Positions 46,091 through 52,032 of a stretch of 52,032 nt of DNA are shown here, piece after piece. Positions within the stretch are counted from its first letter, which is position 1; the number at the start of each line of letters is the position of its first letter. The stretch covers positions 1-52,032 of the forward strand of contig CAJYVK010000029.1 of assembly GCA_913778455.1 (NCBI GenBank), in the 5' to 3' direction. The DNA comes from an uncultured Hymenobacter sp. (GTDB lineage Bacteria > Bacteroidota > Bacteroidia > Cytophagales > Hymenobacteraceae). Below the pieces are notes generated by a model, which saw nothing but the letters and a program-made list of their open reading frames with translations, searched no databases and was not told where the DNA came from. A program made the position numbers and the translations under genes.

Positions 46091-46115
46091 TGCTTCGGCG
46101 AGTGGAAGCCAGCTG
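46091..46115. repeat. Truncated REP arm, family B
   Basis: TGCTTCGGCGAGTGGAAGCC followed by AGCTG matches the family B arms at 19751 and 23707. The GTCATGCT end is lost. It is in the 341-base gap before the AMP nucleosidase gene end. Confidence 0.5.
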
Positions 46116-46132
46116 CGTATAGCAGATAACCC

Positions 46133-46158
46133 AAAAAGAAAGCCGCCCAAAGGGCGGC
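46133..46158 (-). terminator. Rho-independent terminator of the AMP nucleosidase gene
   Basis: Stem GCCGCCC / GGGCGGC with a 3-base loop. On the minus strand it is followed by TTTCTTTTT. It lies 100 bases after the stop of the leftward AMP nucleosidase gene. Confidence 0.7.
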
Positions 46159-46228
46159 CTCCCAAAAAGAAACTCCAACACCAATCAGCTAATCAGCCCG
46201 CCGCCGCAGGCCAGCGGGCGTATCCCCG

Positions 46229-46255
46229 AAATCCGTTGAATCCGTTAAATCTGCG
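46229..46255. repeat. 9-bp tandem repeat
   Basis: Three tandem units AAATCCGTT, GAATCCGTT and AAATCTGCG lie directly before the stop codon of the AMP nucleosidase gene. The AATCCGTTAAATCTGCGGT wording recurs between genes in many Bacteroidota. Confidence 0.55.
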
Positions 46256-46257
46256 GT

Positions 46258-47028
46258 CTATTCGAATTTCAGGTGTTTCACCGACTCGCCCGAATTCTTC
46301 AATTCCAGCAGCGATTCAATGCCAATCGTAAGGTGCCGCTTCACAAACTCGGCCGTCACCTTCGAGTCCGACTCGGCCGTTTTCACCCCCTCGGGCGTCA
46401 TCGGGTTGTCGCTCACGAGCAGCAGTGCGCCGTGCGGAATATCATTCATAAAGCCTACCACGAAAATGGTCGCCGTTTCCATGTCCACGGCCAGGGCGCG
46501 TACGCGGCGCAGGTAGTCTTTGAAATCCTGGTCGTGCTCCCACACGCGGCGGTTGGTGGTGTACACAGTGCCGGTGTAGTAGTCCAATTCATGCTTCTTA
46601 ATCATCGACGAAACCGCCCGTTGCAGGCGGAACGACGGCAGCGCCGGGATTTCCTTGGGCAGGTAGTCGTCGCTGGTACCGTCGCCGCGAATGGCCGCGA
46701 TGGGTAGCACGAGGTCGCCCAGCTTGGTTTTCTTCAGGCCGCCGCATTTGCCCAGGAACAGGGCGGCTTTGGGCTTGATGGCTGATAACAAATCCATGAC
46801 CGTAGCGGCCATCGGCGAGCCCATGCCGAAGTTGATGATGGTAATGCCGCCCGAGGTAGCCGACTGCATGGGCTTGTCGGTGCCCCGCACTTCTACCCCA
46901 AACTGCTCGGCGAACATGTACACGTAGTTGCTGAAGTTGGTGAGCAGGATGTACTGCCCAAAGTCGCTCAGCGGTACGCCGGTGTAACGTGGTAGCCAGT
47001 TATTTACGATGTCTTCTTTGGTTTTCAT
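46258..47028 (-). CDS. amn: AMP nucleosidase
   Basis: A 256-residue nucleosidase of the purine phosphorylase fold that splits AMP into adenine and ribose 5-phosphate. It is the short form found in Bacteroidota, without the N-terminal regulatory domain of the E. coli enzyme. Characteristic parts are ITIINFGMGSPMAATVMDLL, ALFLGKCGGLKKT, AAIRGDGTSDDYLP, the nucleotide/ribose-binding AVDMETATIFVVGF and the catalytic-loop LLVSDNPMTPEG. It is divergent from the HsdR-N-like gene, with a repeat-built palindrome between them. Confidence 0.93.
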   Translation of the reverse strand: MKTKEDIVNNWLPRYTGVPLSDFGQYILLTNFSNYVYMFAEQFGVEVRGTDKPMQSATSGGITIINFGMGSPMAATVMDLLSAIKPKAALFLGKCGGLKKTKLGDLVLPIAAIRGDGTSDDYLPKEIPALPSFRLQRAVSSMIKKHELDYYTGTVYTTNRRVWEHDQDFKDYLRRVRALAVDMETATIFVVGFMNDIPHGALLLVSDNPMTPEGVKTAESDSKVTAEFVKRHLTIGIESLLELKNSGESVKHLKFE

Positions 47029-47037
47029 ATCAGTGGC

Positions 47038-47134
47038 GAAATGGTGGAATTGTGAAATGATGAGTCGGTGAGTAGTAAGTTTTGAGATTGCTGAGCAAAA
47101 CTCATCACCTCATCACTCACCAGTTCACCATATG
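47038..47134. repeat. Inverted repeat of GTGA/TGATGAG units, family F
   Basis: Left part 47038-47085 (ATGGTGGAATTGTGAAATGA ... AAGTTTTGA) and right part 47095-47134, whose reverse complement is ATGGTGAACTGGTGAGTGAT and on to GAGTTTTGC. Arms are built of short GTGA units and pair with small gaps. It starts 9 bases before the AMP nucleosidase ATG. Confidence 0.6.
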
Positions 47135-47224
47135 AAAAAAGCCGCCTACCCGGTGGGGTATGGCGGCGCGAAGGGTACGAAACCCGGGCGAAATGCGACT
47201 GCCAAACCCATACCTTTGGAGGTG

Positions 47225-47686
47225 ATGCAAGCGTTGGACCTGCCGCCTTTCGACCACAAAATTAGGCAAAATTCTGCAAATGCCCTCGAAATCTGGGATG
47301 AGCTGCGCCGCAAGTACGTGGTGCTGACTCTCGAAGAGTGGGTCCGCCAGCACGTGGCGCACTACCTGCTGCGCCAGTTGGGCTACCCCCGCGGCCTGCT
47401 GAGCCTGGAGCGTGGCCACCGCTACAACCAGCGCCAGAAGCGCACCGACCTCGTGGCGCTCGGCCCCGACGGTCGCCCGCTGCTGCTCGTGGAGTGCAAG
47501 CGCCCCACGGTGGCCATTACGCCGGCCGTGGCGCAGCAGGCGGCCACTTACAACCAGACCATGCGTGCCCCCTTCCTGTTATTAACCAACGGCTTGGTGC
47601 ACTACTGTTGGCGGGTTGATTTTGAGCGCGGAACGAATGAGCGGCTGGCCGAAATACCGACTTACTTGAACGCCATAACGGCGTAG
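47225..47686 (+). CDS. HsdR N-terminal-domain nuclease-like protein
   Basis: A 153-residue protein with the nuclease-like HSDR_N domain found in many Bacteroidota as a stand-alone gene. The PD-(D/E)xK-type core is KRTDLVALGPDGRPLLLVECKRP (Asp, then Glu-x-Lys), with TLEEWVRQHVAHYLL before and TNGLVHYCWRV after it. The ATG at 47225 (MQALDLPPF) is chosen over the frame opening at 47132 because relatives begin with this LPPF sequence; TACCTTTG at 47211 may be the -7 element. No methylase or specificity subunit gene is present, so it is not a restriction system by itself. Its role is unknown. Confidence 0.8.
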   Translation: MQALDLPPFDHKIRQNSANALEIWDELRRKYVVLTLEEWVRQHVAHYLLRQLGYPRGLLSLERGHRYNQRQKRTDLVALGPDGRPLLLVECKRPTVAITPAVAQQAATYNQTMRAPFLLLTNGLVHYCWRVDFERGTNERLAEIPTYLNAITA

Positions 47687-47714
47687 CGCTTTTCGCTCAT
47701 AAAGAGTTGCGCTT

Positions 47715-48518
47715 TTATTTTTTAGCGCAAACCTCATTGAAGTATTTGAGCGATTTAGCATCCCCTAAATCGGCCGCGGCTTTGATGTCCTGACAAGCCC
47801 CAGCCCGATCGCCACTAGCCATTTTGGCTTCTGCCCGGTTTGTAAACGCATTGAGATAAGCCGGAGAAAGTTGAATAGCGTGCGAGTAGGCTTGAATAGC
47901 TTGGTCGTATTTCTTTAAGGTGAAATACATGTACCCGATATTATTTTGCGCAAACGGATTGTTTGCGTTGCGGGCTAGACTTTTGGTATAGTATTCTATA
48001 GCTTTGAGCGGGTCCTTTTTGCCTTCGTAAACAAGCCCAAGGTTGAAAAGTGGAATGCCCCAGTTGGGTCGCAGGCTGAGCGCTTTTAATAAGTCGGCCT
48101 CCGCTTCGTTATACTGGCGCAACTTGATGTACGTCTGCGCTCGGTCATTCCAGCCTGCTTCGAAATTGGGTCGGAGGGTGACGAGGGTAGTGAAGTCGGC
48201 AATAGCCCCTGGAAAATCGCCCGCTAGCTCTTTGGCCGCCGCCCGAGCATAATAGACTTCCGCTGTCTCGGGGGAAAGCTCAATGCACCGGCTTAAATCG
48301 GCAATCGCACCCTTGTAGTTACCAATCTGGCTTCTCAACTGCCCGCGATTGAAATAATGCTGTGGCCCGGGGTCAAGGTTTATAAAAAAAGTCTCGTCCT
48401 TGATTTTGAGTCGCTTGTATTTCCATTCGGAGGTATCTGGGCGAGCCGCAGTACTGTAGTTCGCGTTTTGTCCGAAAGCAAGGTTGGTTAGTAATAGGAG
48501 GGGTAATAAGTATTTCAT
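47715..48518 (-). CDS. Exported TPR-repeat protein
   Basis: A 267-residue protein with a signal peptide (LLPLLLLTNLAFGQ) and about six tetratricopeptide repeats from residue 55 to 245 (for example GQLRSQIGNYKGAIADLSRC, NEAEADLLKALSLRPNWGIP, NNIGYMYFTLKKYDQAIQAY, NRAEAKMASGDRAGACQDIK). TPRs form a superhelix for protein binding. The partner is not evident. Codon use is more A/T-rich than in neighbours. Convergent with the HsdR-N-like gene, 28 bases apart. Confidence 0.88.
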   Translation of the reverse strand: MKYLLPLLLLTNLAFGQNANYSTAARPDTSEWKYKRLKIKDETFFINLDPGPQHYFNRGQLRSQIGNYKGAIADLSRCIELSPETAEVYYARAAAKELAGDFPGAIADFTTLVTLRPNFEAGWNDRAQTYIKLRQYNEAEADLLKALSLRPNWGIPLFNLGLVYEGKKDPLKAIEYYTKSLARNANNPFAQNNIGYMYFTLKKYDQAIQAYSHAIQLSPAYLNAFTNRAEAKMASGDRAGACQDIKAAADLGDAKSLKYFNEVCAKK

Positions 48519-48595
48519 TTGCAGAGCTAATCAGCTTTTATGGCCATCGTCATTCGTAGGAGAAACTACGAGTGGCGTAAGCTGCAGCCATACGC

Positions 48596-48635
48596 ATCAC
48601 CAAGCCTCCACAGTAACCTGCGGAGGCTTGGTGAT
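48596..48635. terminator. Terminator-like hairpin without T-run
   Basis: Perfect 14-bp arms ATCACCAAGCCTCC / GGAGGCTTGGTGAT around a 12-base loop, 24 bases after the stop of the leftward NmrA-like gene. Neither strand has a T-run after it. Confidence 0.55.
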
Positions 48636-48658
48636 ACCTCAGATTGTCTGCTGGCTAA

Positions 48659-49531
48659 CTAAAGGGTATAAGCCGCTTTCAGAAACTGCGCCGCCGTTTC
48701 GGGCTGGCGGCCGAGCAGCTTCGCTAGGTCGGTCGCCGGGAAGTCGAATTCGCCCTGTGCCATTGCCACGCAGAAGCCGGCCGTCATCTGGATGGCCTCA
48801 GCGGGTACGCCGGCGGCCGTAAGGGCTGCCTTGAAGGCCTCCGTATCGGGCGATACGTACTGAATGGTTTTGCCCGACAAGTCGCTCAGAATCCTGGCAA
48901 TGTCGTGGAACGAATACGACGTGTCATTGCTGATTTCGTACGACTGATTTTCGTGGCCGGAGCCGGTGAGTACGGCCGCCCCGGCTGCGCCCATGTCGGC
49001 GCGGCTGGCGTAGGGTACCCGGCCCTCGCCGGCGGGCAGGTAGATGGTGCTGGTTTCAAGTACCGGCCCCATGAAGAGCGGCAGCACATCGAGATAAAGC
49101 GCGTTTTTGAGGATGGTGTAAGTCAGGCCCGATGCCTTGAGTAGCTTTTCGGTAGCCAAGTGGGCCTCGGCGATGGGCCAGGCGGCCGACGAGCCGTCCT
49201 CAGTTTTGCGCTGGAAGCTGGTGTACACCACGTGCTGCACTCCGGCTTCCTTAGCGGCGTTCACGGCGTTGGTGTGCTGCGGCACGCGGTTGGGTATGTC
49301 GTTGCCCGATACCAGAAACAACTTGTCAACGCCTTGAAAAGCAGCCACCAGCGAGGCATGGTCGTTATAATCACCCTGCTTTATGGTCACGCCCTGCGCT
49401 TGCAGGTCGGCGGCTTTGGCGGGGTCGCGCACCAGCACGGCCAGGTCGCCGGGAGCAACAGTTTTCAGGAGATTTTCGACTACGGCCTTGCCGAGGCCAC
49501 CGGTGGCGCCGGTTACGAGAATTTTGCTCAT
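48659..49531 (-). CDS. NmrA/QorB-like NAD(P)H quinone oxidoreductase family protein
   Basis: A 290-residue atypical SDR protein. The nucleotide-binding motif is ILVTGATGGLGKAVVENLL at the start, followed by LAVLVRDPAKA with the NADP-type arginine, KQGDYNDHASLVAAF, KLFLVSG and YTILKNALYLD. Together with the divergent HxlR regulator gene this matches the qorB-ytfH arrangement of E. coli, where the enzyme reduces quinones. That inference rests on gene order and overall similarity. The next gene on its strand (TPR) is 141 bases away behind a hairpin. Confidence 0.85.
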   Translation of the reverse strand: MSKILVTGATGGLGKAVVENLLKTVAPGDLAVLVRDPAKAADLQAQGVTIKQGDYNDHASLVAAFQGVDKLFLVSGNDIPNRVPQHTNAVNAAKEAGVQHVVYTSFQRKTEDGSSAAWPIAEAHLATEKLLKASGLTYTILKNALYLDVLPLFMGPVLETSTIYLPAGEGRVPYASRADMGAAGAAVLTGSGHENQSYEISNDTSYSFHDIARILSDLSGKTIQYVSPDTEAFKAALTAAGVPAEAIQMTAGFCVAMAQGEFDFPATDLAKLLGRQPETAAQFLKAAYTL

Positions 49532-49628
49532 GATGAAGTAAACAGGCAGGGGGCATCAGGCCCCGAGTTAATAAAAATGCAGTACCGGTCCGGCGATAAA
49601 GGCCAGGCCCGATAACCCGACAAAGGTC

Positions 49629-49644
49629 GGTATCTTTGCTTACC
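49629..49644. promoter_or_regulatory. HxlR promoter -7 box with overlapping GGTA-N8-TACC operator
   Basis: A perfect TATCTTTG at 49631 lies inside the inverted repeat GGTA-N8-TACC (49629-49644). A further CCGAC/GTCGG inverted repeat precedes it. A regulator bound here would cover the promoter. Expected transcription start is near 49645, which favours the ATG at 49700 as the HxlR start. Confidence 0.5.
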
Positions 49645-49699
49645 AAAAGTGAGCAGCTACCTCCAGGTAAGCGCTCACCTCCACGTAACCACCCCGACT

Positions 49700-50056
49700 A
49701 TGCCACCCGTCAGCATGGGGCACTGCCTCACCACCCTGCCTTCGCTCCGCGACGCTCTCGACGTCGTGAGCGGCAAGTGGAAACTCATGATCCTAGTCGC
49801 CCTGGCCACTGGCCACCAGCGCTTTCGCGACATCGAGCGCAGCATTCCCGGCATTTCGTCCAAGGTGCTGGCCAAGGAGTTGAAAGATTTGGAGCAGCAC
49901 CAGCTCGTGCGACGCACCGTGCAGGAAGGGCCGCCCGTGCTCGTTACCTACGAGGTGCTGCCCTACGCCGACACGCTCGATCCCGTCATCTTCGCCCTGC
50001 GCGAGTGGGGAATAAACCACCGCCGCAAGATCATGGGTGCCAGCAGCGAGGTATAA
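49700..50056 (+). CDS. HxlR-family transcriptional regulator
   Basis: A 118-residue winged-helix regulator of the HxlR type. Typical parts are LRDALDVVSGKWKLMILVAL at the start, FRDIERSIPGISSKVLAKEL as the DNA-recognition helix and LVRRTVQEGPPVLVTYEVLP as the wing. The only cysteine is in MGHCLTT near the N-terminus, the position of the redox-sensing cysteine in YodB/QorR-type members. It is divergent from the quinone-reductase-like gene and probably represses it and itself. The start at 49700 is used; a GTG at 49649 overlaps the likely transcription start. Confidence 0.87.
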   Translation: MPPVSMGHCLTTLPSLRDALDVVSGKWKLMILVALATGHQRFRDIERSIPGISSKVLAKELKDLEQHQLVRRTVQEGPPVLVTYEVLPYADTLDPVIFALREWGINHRRKIMGASSEV

Positions 50057-50090
50057 AAAAAGGCCCGCCGGACGAGCGTCCGGCGGGCCT
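50054..50090 (-). terminator. Rho-independent terminator of the alanine dehydrogenase gene
   Basis: Perfect 13-bp stem AGGCCCGCCGGAC / GTCCGGCGGGCCT with a GAGC loop. The run of seven A before it becomes a T-run on the minus strand. It overlaps the HxlR stop and may also stop transcription from that side. Confidence 0.75.
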
Positions 50091-50092
50091 AT

Positions 50093-50179
50093 GTAGCGCG
50101 GACTCTGCGAGTCCGCACCAAGGGCAGTCGATACTGTAAGCTAGCCACATCCTGCGCGGATTCGCAGAGTCCGCGCTAC
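50093..50179. repeat. Paired REP element, family D
   Basis: The left arm GTAGCGCGGACTCTGCGAG is identical over its first 19 bases to the left arm at 34235; the right arm is its reverse complement with one or two changes. The loop of about 37 bases differs. It starts 2 bases after the terminator at 50090 and ends 6 bases before the ald stop. Confidence 0.75.
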
Positions 50180-50185
50180 GTGCAC

Positions 50186-51313
50186 TTACACAGCCGCGCC
50201 TTCCAGCACGGTTTCTACGTCTACCAGGGGCAGGTTCCAGGCGTCGGCAACGCCTTTGTACACTACCTCACCGTGCACCACGTTGAGGCCGAGGCGCAGG
50301 GCCGCGTCGCGGCGGCAAGCTTCCTGCCAGCCGAGGTTGGCGAGCTTCACGGCGTAGGGCAGGGTGGCATTGGTGAGGGCCAGGGTGCTGGTGTAGGGCA
50401 CTGCGCCGGGCATGTTAGCCACGCAGTAGTGCACGACATCGTCGATGATGAAGGTCGGGTTTTCGTGGGTCGTGGGCTTGCAGGTCTCAATGCAGCCACC
50501 CTGGTCCACGGCCACGTCTACGAGCACGGTGCCGGGGCGCATGGTCTTGAGCATGTCGCGGGTGATGAGGTGCGGAGCCTTGGCACCCGGAATCAGCACG
50601 GCACCCACGATGAGGTCGGCCGTTTTGATGGCCTCGCGGATGTTGTACTCGTTGCTGTACACCGTCTGCACGTTAGCCGGCATGAAGTCGTCGAGCTCGC
50701 GCAGGCGGTTGAGGCTGATGTCCATGATAGTCACCTGCGCCCCGAGGCCGGCGGCGATTTTAGCCGCCTGCGTGCCTACCACGCCGCCGCCCAGCACGAG
50801 CACGTGCGCGGGCTTCACGCCGGGTACGCCGCCCAGCAGGATGCCGCGGCCTTTCAGCGGCTTCTCCAGGTACTTGGCACCTTCCTGCGGAGCCATGCGG
50901 CCGGCCACTTCGCTCATCGGAATGAGCAGGGGCAGGGCACGCGAGGGCAGCTCCACGGTTTCGTAGGCCAGGCAGATGGCCTTGCGCTCAATCATGGCGT
51001 GGGTCAACTCCTCGCCGCTGGCAAAGTGGAAGTACGTGAACAGCAGTTGGTTTTCCTTGATGAGCGGGTATTCCTCCGCGATTGGCTCCTTTACCTTGAT
51101 AATCATCTCCGACTGCTTGTATACGTCGGCGATGGTGGGCAGCAGCGTCGCGCCGGCGGCTTCGTACTCGCTGTCGGCAAAGCCCGAGCCTTCGCCCGCG
51201 CTGGCTTGCACGAAGAGCGAGTGGCCGTGCTTGCGCAGCTCGGCTACGCCGGCAGGCGTGAGGCCCACGCGGTTTTCATTGTTTTTAATTTCCTTCGGAA
51301 CGCCGATAATCAT
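50186..51313 (-). CDS. ald: Alanine dehydrogenase
   Basis: A 375-residue NAD-dependent L-alanine dehydrogenase, converting alanine to pyruvate and ammonia reversibly. It begins with the family signature IGVPKEIKNNENRVGLTP. Lys in IIKVKEP (about 74) and His in FTYFHFA (about 95) are the substrate-binding and catalytic residues of the family; the NAD site is VLVLGGGVVGTQAAKIAAG (about 170-188), and VDVAVDQGGCIE carries the second catalytic Asp. TATCTTTA at 51351-51358 on the minus strand is a near-consensus -7 box. Confidence 0.95.
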   Translation of the reverse strand: MIIGVPKEIKNNENRVGLTPAGVAELRKHGHSLFVQASAGEGSGFADSEYEAAGATLLPTIADVYKQSEMIIKVKEPIAEEYPLIKENQLLFTYFHFASGEELTHAMIERKAICLAYETVELPSRALPLLIPMSEVAGRMAPQEGAKYLEKPLKGRGILLGGVPGVKPAHVLVLGGGVVGTQAAKIAAGLGAQVTIMDISLNRLRELDDFMPANVQTVYSNEYNIREAIKTADLIVGAVLIPGAKAPHLITRDMLKTMRPGTVLVDVAVDQGGCIETCKPTTHENPTFIIDDVVHYCVANMPGAVPYTSTLALTNATLPYAVKLANLGWQEACRRDAALRLGLNVVHGEVVYKGVADAWNLPLVDVETVLEGAAV

Positions 51314-51350
51314 AAAGTAGAGGAGAGAGTGGTGGATGAAAAACCCGCCG

Positions 51351-51358
51351 TAAAGATA
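51351..51358 (-). promoter_or_regulatory. -7 element TATCTTTA of ald
   Basis: Seven of eight matches to TAnnTTTG on the minus strand, 37 bases before the ald ATG. No TTG is at the right -33 distance. Confidence 0.35.
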
Positions 51359-51375
51359 CGCCCGAGAGGTGCAGC

Positions 51376-51545
51376 CGTGAGGTGGTGAAACGGTGAGTGG
51401 TGAAATAGTGAGATGGTGAGTGAATGAACGTGTCGAAGTGACAGCCTACTTCAACTAACCATTTCACCCCTCATTATTTTATCACCGCTATTTCACCACT
51501 CGCCAGCTCACCATTTCACCGCTCATCAACGCACTATTTCACCAT
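51376..51545. repeat. Long imperfect palindrome of GTGAAATGGTGAG units, family F
   Basis: Left side 51376-51430 is built of GTGAGTGGTGAAATAGTGAG-type units; right side 51458-51545 is built of the reverse complement units (ATTTCACCACTC, CACCATTTCACC). A small hairpin GAAGT/ACTTC marks the centre. The right side overlaps the stop codon of the VOC gene at 51534. Confidence 0.6.
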
Positions 51546-52032
51546 CGCGAGTAGCCCGTGCACATCGAGCGGGCGGGTGTACATGGTGAGCTTGCCATCG
51601 GGAGTGGTGGGCCACTCGGCGCGGGGGCGGTCCCAGTACAGCTCCAAGCCATTGCCGTCGGGGTCGTTGAGGTAGATGGCTTCGCTCACGCCGTGGTCGG
51701 ACGCCCCGCTCAGCGGGTAGCCGGCTTGCAGCAGGCGGCGCACCACGGCGGCCAGCCCGGCCCGGTCCTTATACAAGATGGCGGCGTGGTAGAGGCCCGC
51801 CACACCCTCGCGCACGGCCGGCTTACCGCCCCGGCTGTGCCAGGTGTTGAGCCCGATGTGGTGGTGATAGCCGTCGGCGGAAAGAAAGGCCGCCGAGCCC
51901 ATGTCCACCATCACTTCGAAGCCCAGCAGGCCCTGGTAGAAAGCCAGCGCTTTTGGTAGGTCGGTGACTTGCAAGTGGATGTGGCCGATGCTGGTGCCGG
52001 CGGGGACAGCATAGGGAGTTGAGTGAGCGAGG
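51534..52032 (-). CDS. VOC-family (glyoxalase/dioxygenase-like) protein, partial
   Basis: The C-terminal part of a VOC-fold protein; its start lies beyond the right edge, because the frame is open to the last base. Visible motifs are SIGHIHLQVTDLPKALAFYQ, GLLGFEVMVDM, HHIGLNTWHSRG, LYHAAILYKDRA and the second metal-site region NDPDGNGLELYWDRPR with the Glu ligand. This resembles catechol-2,3-dioxygenase-like VOC proteins, but the family also holds glyoxalases and resistance proteins. The TTG at 51974 is a poor start, since homologous sequence continues upstream of it. The last codons run into the repeat palindrome. Confidence 0.85.
   Translation of the reverse strand, partial: LAHSTPYAVPAGTSIGHIHLQVTDLPKALAFYQGLLGFEVMVDMGSAAFLSADGYHHHIGLNTWHSRGGKPAVREGVAGLYHAAILYKDRAGLAAVVRRLLQAGYPLSGASDHGVSEAIYLNDPDGNGLELYWDRPRAEWPTTPDGKLTMYTRPLDVHGLLAMVK

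Noticed and set aside
47225-47686. A type I restriction system
   Set aside because: Only the HsdR N-terminal nuclease-like domain is present; there are no helicase, methylase or specificity subunits around it.
34235-50179. A CRISPR array from the recurring GTAGCGCGGACTC sequences
   Set aside because: Copies are far apart, inverted and paired; there are no regularly spaced direct repeats or cas genes.

Overview
The window looks like chromosomal DNA from a high-G+C Bacteroidota, most likely a Hymenobacter-type Cytophagales. The signs are two secreted pectin enzymes with type IX secretion (T9SS) C-terminal sorting domains, Bacteroidota-type promoters (-33 TTG, -7 TAnnTTTG), starts that mostly lack a Shine-Dalgarno sequence, an OmpA protein with thrombospondin type 3 repeats, and many palindromic intergenic repeats. 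No rRNA, tRNA, CRISPR array, transposase or integrase was seen. The species assignment is inference from gene content only.

Layout. 1-9.1 kb: a ClC chloride channel cut by the left edge, a secreted propeller-like protein, an SPFH/band-7 protein, a MORN/TonB-C protein, OmpA/TSP3, a sorbosone-dehydrogenase-like lipoprotein, a secreted unknown and a DUF72 protein. 9.2-19.7 kb: amidohydrolase, serine hydrolase, ElaA-like acetyltransferase, NmrA-like protein, small exported proteins around an unknown membrane protein, SDR oxidoreductase and AraC regulator. 20.2-23.5 kb: clpB and a small exported protein, flanked by two intergenic regions dense in hairpins. 24-28.6 kb: a divergent pectate lyase / pectin methylesterase pair sharing a 54-bp palindrome. 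28.8-33.3 kb: HupE/UreJ-like protein, M1 peptidase, AraC regulator, DUF983 protein.

33.6-38.6 kb: a molybdenum hydroxylase operon of PaoABC type (Tat-exported 2Fe-2S subunit, FAD/4Fe-4S subunit, molybdopterin subunit) ending in a MocA-like cytidylyltransferase. Each of its three gene junctions is filled by an inverted repeat of a different kind. 39.6-44.3 kb: a two-gene ATPase + HNH nuclease cassette resembling the Septu (PtuA/PtuB) anti-phage system, preceded by a long REP-type hairpin, with an MFS transporter and a DinB protein behind it. 44.3-52 kb: YtcJ-like amidohydrolase, AMP nucleosidase, an HsdR-N-domain nuclease-like protein, a TPR protein, a divergent NmrA / HxlR pair, alanine dehydrogenase and a VOC protein cut by the right edge.

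The most notable content outside genes is a set of palindromic repeat families, several in multiple copies here and often touching start or stop codons. The most system-like cluster is the Septu-like pair, whose ATPase gene contains a sharply A+T-rich internal block.
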